A program made the translations under genes and the position numbers. Below, piece after piece: positions 6,326 to 10,027 of a stretch of 10,027 nucleotides of DNA. Every line of letters begins with the position of its first letter. Within the stretch, counting starts at the first letter, position 1. This DNA is from Burkholderiaceae bacterium (GTDB lineage Bacteria > Pseudomonadota > Gammaproteobacteria > Burkholderiales > Burkholderiaceae_E): NCBI GenBank assembly GCA_019428955.1, contig JAHYJF010000119.1:1-10027 (forward strand). The letters are read 5' to 3'. The notes below the pieces were generated by a model, which had not been told where the DNA came from, did not search any database, and was given only the letters and a program-made list of their open reading frames with translations.

Positions 6326-7281
6326 TCACCCCAGCCAGGCCAGCAGCAGCGGCAGCGTTAGCGCGCAGACCACGGTCGAGAGGGTAACCCCGCCGCTCAC
6401 CGCCGGCAGCGCGACCCGATAGCGCTGTGCCATCAGGTAAACGTTGGCACCGATTGGCAGCCCCGCGGCGATGGTGGTTACCGCGAGCGTGAGCTGGTCC
6501 AGCCCGAAGACCCAGCGCCCGAGGGAATAGACCAGCAGTGGATGGACCATGATCTTGAGCGCCGAGAGCCCGATCACCCCGCTCCAGCCCGCGCTTATGG
6601 CGTGTTGCGCAAGCGAGGCGCCGAGCAGCACCAGGCACAGCGGTGCGGCAGCGGCGGCCATCAACTTGAGGGCGGCATCGAGCGGCGCCGGAAGACTCCA
6701 ATGCAGTAGCGACCAGGCTACCCCAGCCACGATCGGCAGTACCACGGGATGCAGCACCGCGCCGCGCAGCGCTGGCCAGAGCGCGCCCAGCAATCGCGCC
6801 GTCACCGGAGGCACGGGCGCGTCGGGCGCAATCACCATCGCGCGGCCGAACTCGATCACCAGTGTCGCGACCGTCAGCAGGATCAGAGCGTGCATCGCGA
6901 TGATCGTCAGCAGGATCGCCAGACCCTGCTCGCCGAAGGCCAGGCGCACCAACGGGATCCCGAGCATTACGTTGTTCGAGAGCACCGCTGCCAGGGCGTG
7001 CAGCGCCGAATTATCGTTGGTGTAGCCCCGCCAGCGCTGCACCGCGAACACCGTGAAGAACAGCGCCAGCGCCGCGCTGAAGTAGGCGCCGGGCGCGGTC
7101 AGCGCGATGTGTTCGAAGTCGGTCCGCGCCATCGCCCCAAACAGCAGCGCCGGCAGGAACAGCATGAAGGTGACGTCGGACAGCGCGCGCACCCCGTCGG
7201 AGTCGATGACCCGGAACCGGGCTGCCCCGTAACCAACCGCGATCAGCGCGACGATCGGCGCGACGATCTCGACGATTACGT

Positions 7282-7285
<4 letters not shown>
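6326..7285 (-). CDS. AEC-family permease (auxin efflux carrier / malonate MdcF-like)
   Basis: A 319-residue integral membrane protein of the auxin efflux carrier (AEC) family, bacterial members of which include malonate permeases (MdcF) and many uncharacterised transporters. About ten membrane segments are apparent in two groups joined by a hydrophilic linker near 148-165. Family features are FLPALLFGAM (43-52), VLSNNVMLGIPL (101-112), APLCLVLLGASLA (214-226), KIMVHPLLVY (244-253) and PIGANVYLMAQRY (277-289). The start is GTG at 7285, whose last bases form the gyrA stop (GTGA). There is no well-spaced ribosome site, so translation is likely coupled to gyrA. After its stop comes the 193-base intergenic region; no classical intrinsic terminator with a U tract was seen there. 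Direction of transport and substrate are unknown. An organic acid such as malonate is a family-level guess, and a link to the downstream sugar-acid operon is possible but unproven. Confidence 0.9.
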
Positions 7286-9915
<2,630 letters not shown>

Positions 9916-9987
9916 GCGGCTGGTGGTCTGCTTGAGAAAGGATGAATCCGCGTACGGCGCGCGAAAAGGGCGGTGCAAAACCGGTTG

Positions 9988-9996
9988 ATTTTATCA
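9988..9996 (-). promoter_or_regulatory. Probable gyrA promoter (extended -10)
   Basis: On the minus strand the sequence TGATAAAAT occurs here: a TG-n extension followed by TAAAAT, five of six bases matching the sigma-70 -10 consensus. It sits about 70 bases before the gyrA ATG, in an otherwise GC-rich stretch. No convincing -35 box is seen, as is usual for extended -10 promoters. Transcription would start near 9981. Confidence 0.5.
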
Positions 9997-10013
9997 CGCT
10001 GACCGGGCCGAAT

Positions 10014-10027
10014 CCCCCCCCCCCCCC
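10014..10027. repeat. Homopolymer run of 14 C at the end of the window
   Basis: The last 14 bases are all C (G on the gyrA-sense strand), about 20 bases upstream of the predicted gyrA -10. Assemblies often break or pad at such runs, so the length is unreliable, and a sequencing or contig-end artefact is the simplest reading. A genuine slippable tract upstream of the gyrA promoter cannot be excluded. Confidence 0.95.

Noticed and set aside
9916..9978. N-terminal extension of GyrA from a TTG codon
   Set aside because: GyrA homologues start at the ATG at 9915, and the TTG lies almost at the predicted transcription start with no ribosome site.

Overview
The window looks like chromosomal DNA of a GC-rich betaproteobacterium, probably Burkholderiales or a relative. 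The grounds are the high GC with strong third-position G/C bias, a GyrA whose opening (MDQFAKETLPISLEEEMR) is typical of that group, and a tripartite tricarboxylate transporter (TTT) with a Bug-type binding protein, a family greatly expanded there. The genus cannot be fixed from the sequence. All seven protein genes lie on the minus strand, so transcription runs from high to low coordinates. The run of 14 C at 10014-10027 suggests that this is the end of an assembled contig.

Layout in transcription order: (1) gyrA, 9915-7282, complete, with an extended -10 promoter upstream. (2) An AEC-family permease, 7285-6326, whose GTG start overlaps the gyrA stop by four bases. (3) An intergenic region, 6133-6325, holding an AT-rich inverted repeat, a good sigma-70-like promoter (TTGACG-17-TAGCAT) and a leader hairpin. 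(4) A six-gene set: Bug/TctC-type periplasmic binding protein, TctB, TctA, a GntR/FCD regulator, a UxaA-family (altronate/galactarate-type) dehydratase, and the N-terminal 219 codons of an IlvD/Edd-family sugar-acid dehydratase that runs off the window at base 1. Gaps between these genes are 84, 19, -1, 73 and 47 bases, consistent with one operon. No stretch over 300 bases lacks a gene.

Inferred logic: the binding protein captures an organic or sugar acid in the periplasm, TctA/TctB import it, and the two unrelated dehydratases remove water from aldonate- or aldarate-like substrates to give 2-keto-3-deoxy acids. The FCD regulator, translationally coupled to tctA, probably senses the substrate or an intermediate and controls the promoter in front of the binding-protein gene. 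The substrate cannot be named from sequence. I found no mobile element, CRISPR array, RNA gene or defence system, and no evidence of an undescribed system. The points most worth checking are the candidate operator at the operon promoter, the pairing of two dehydratase families, and the gyrA-permease coupling.
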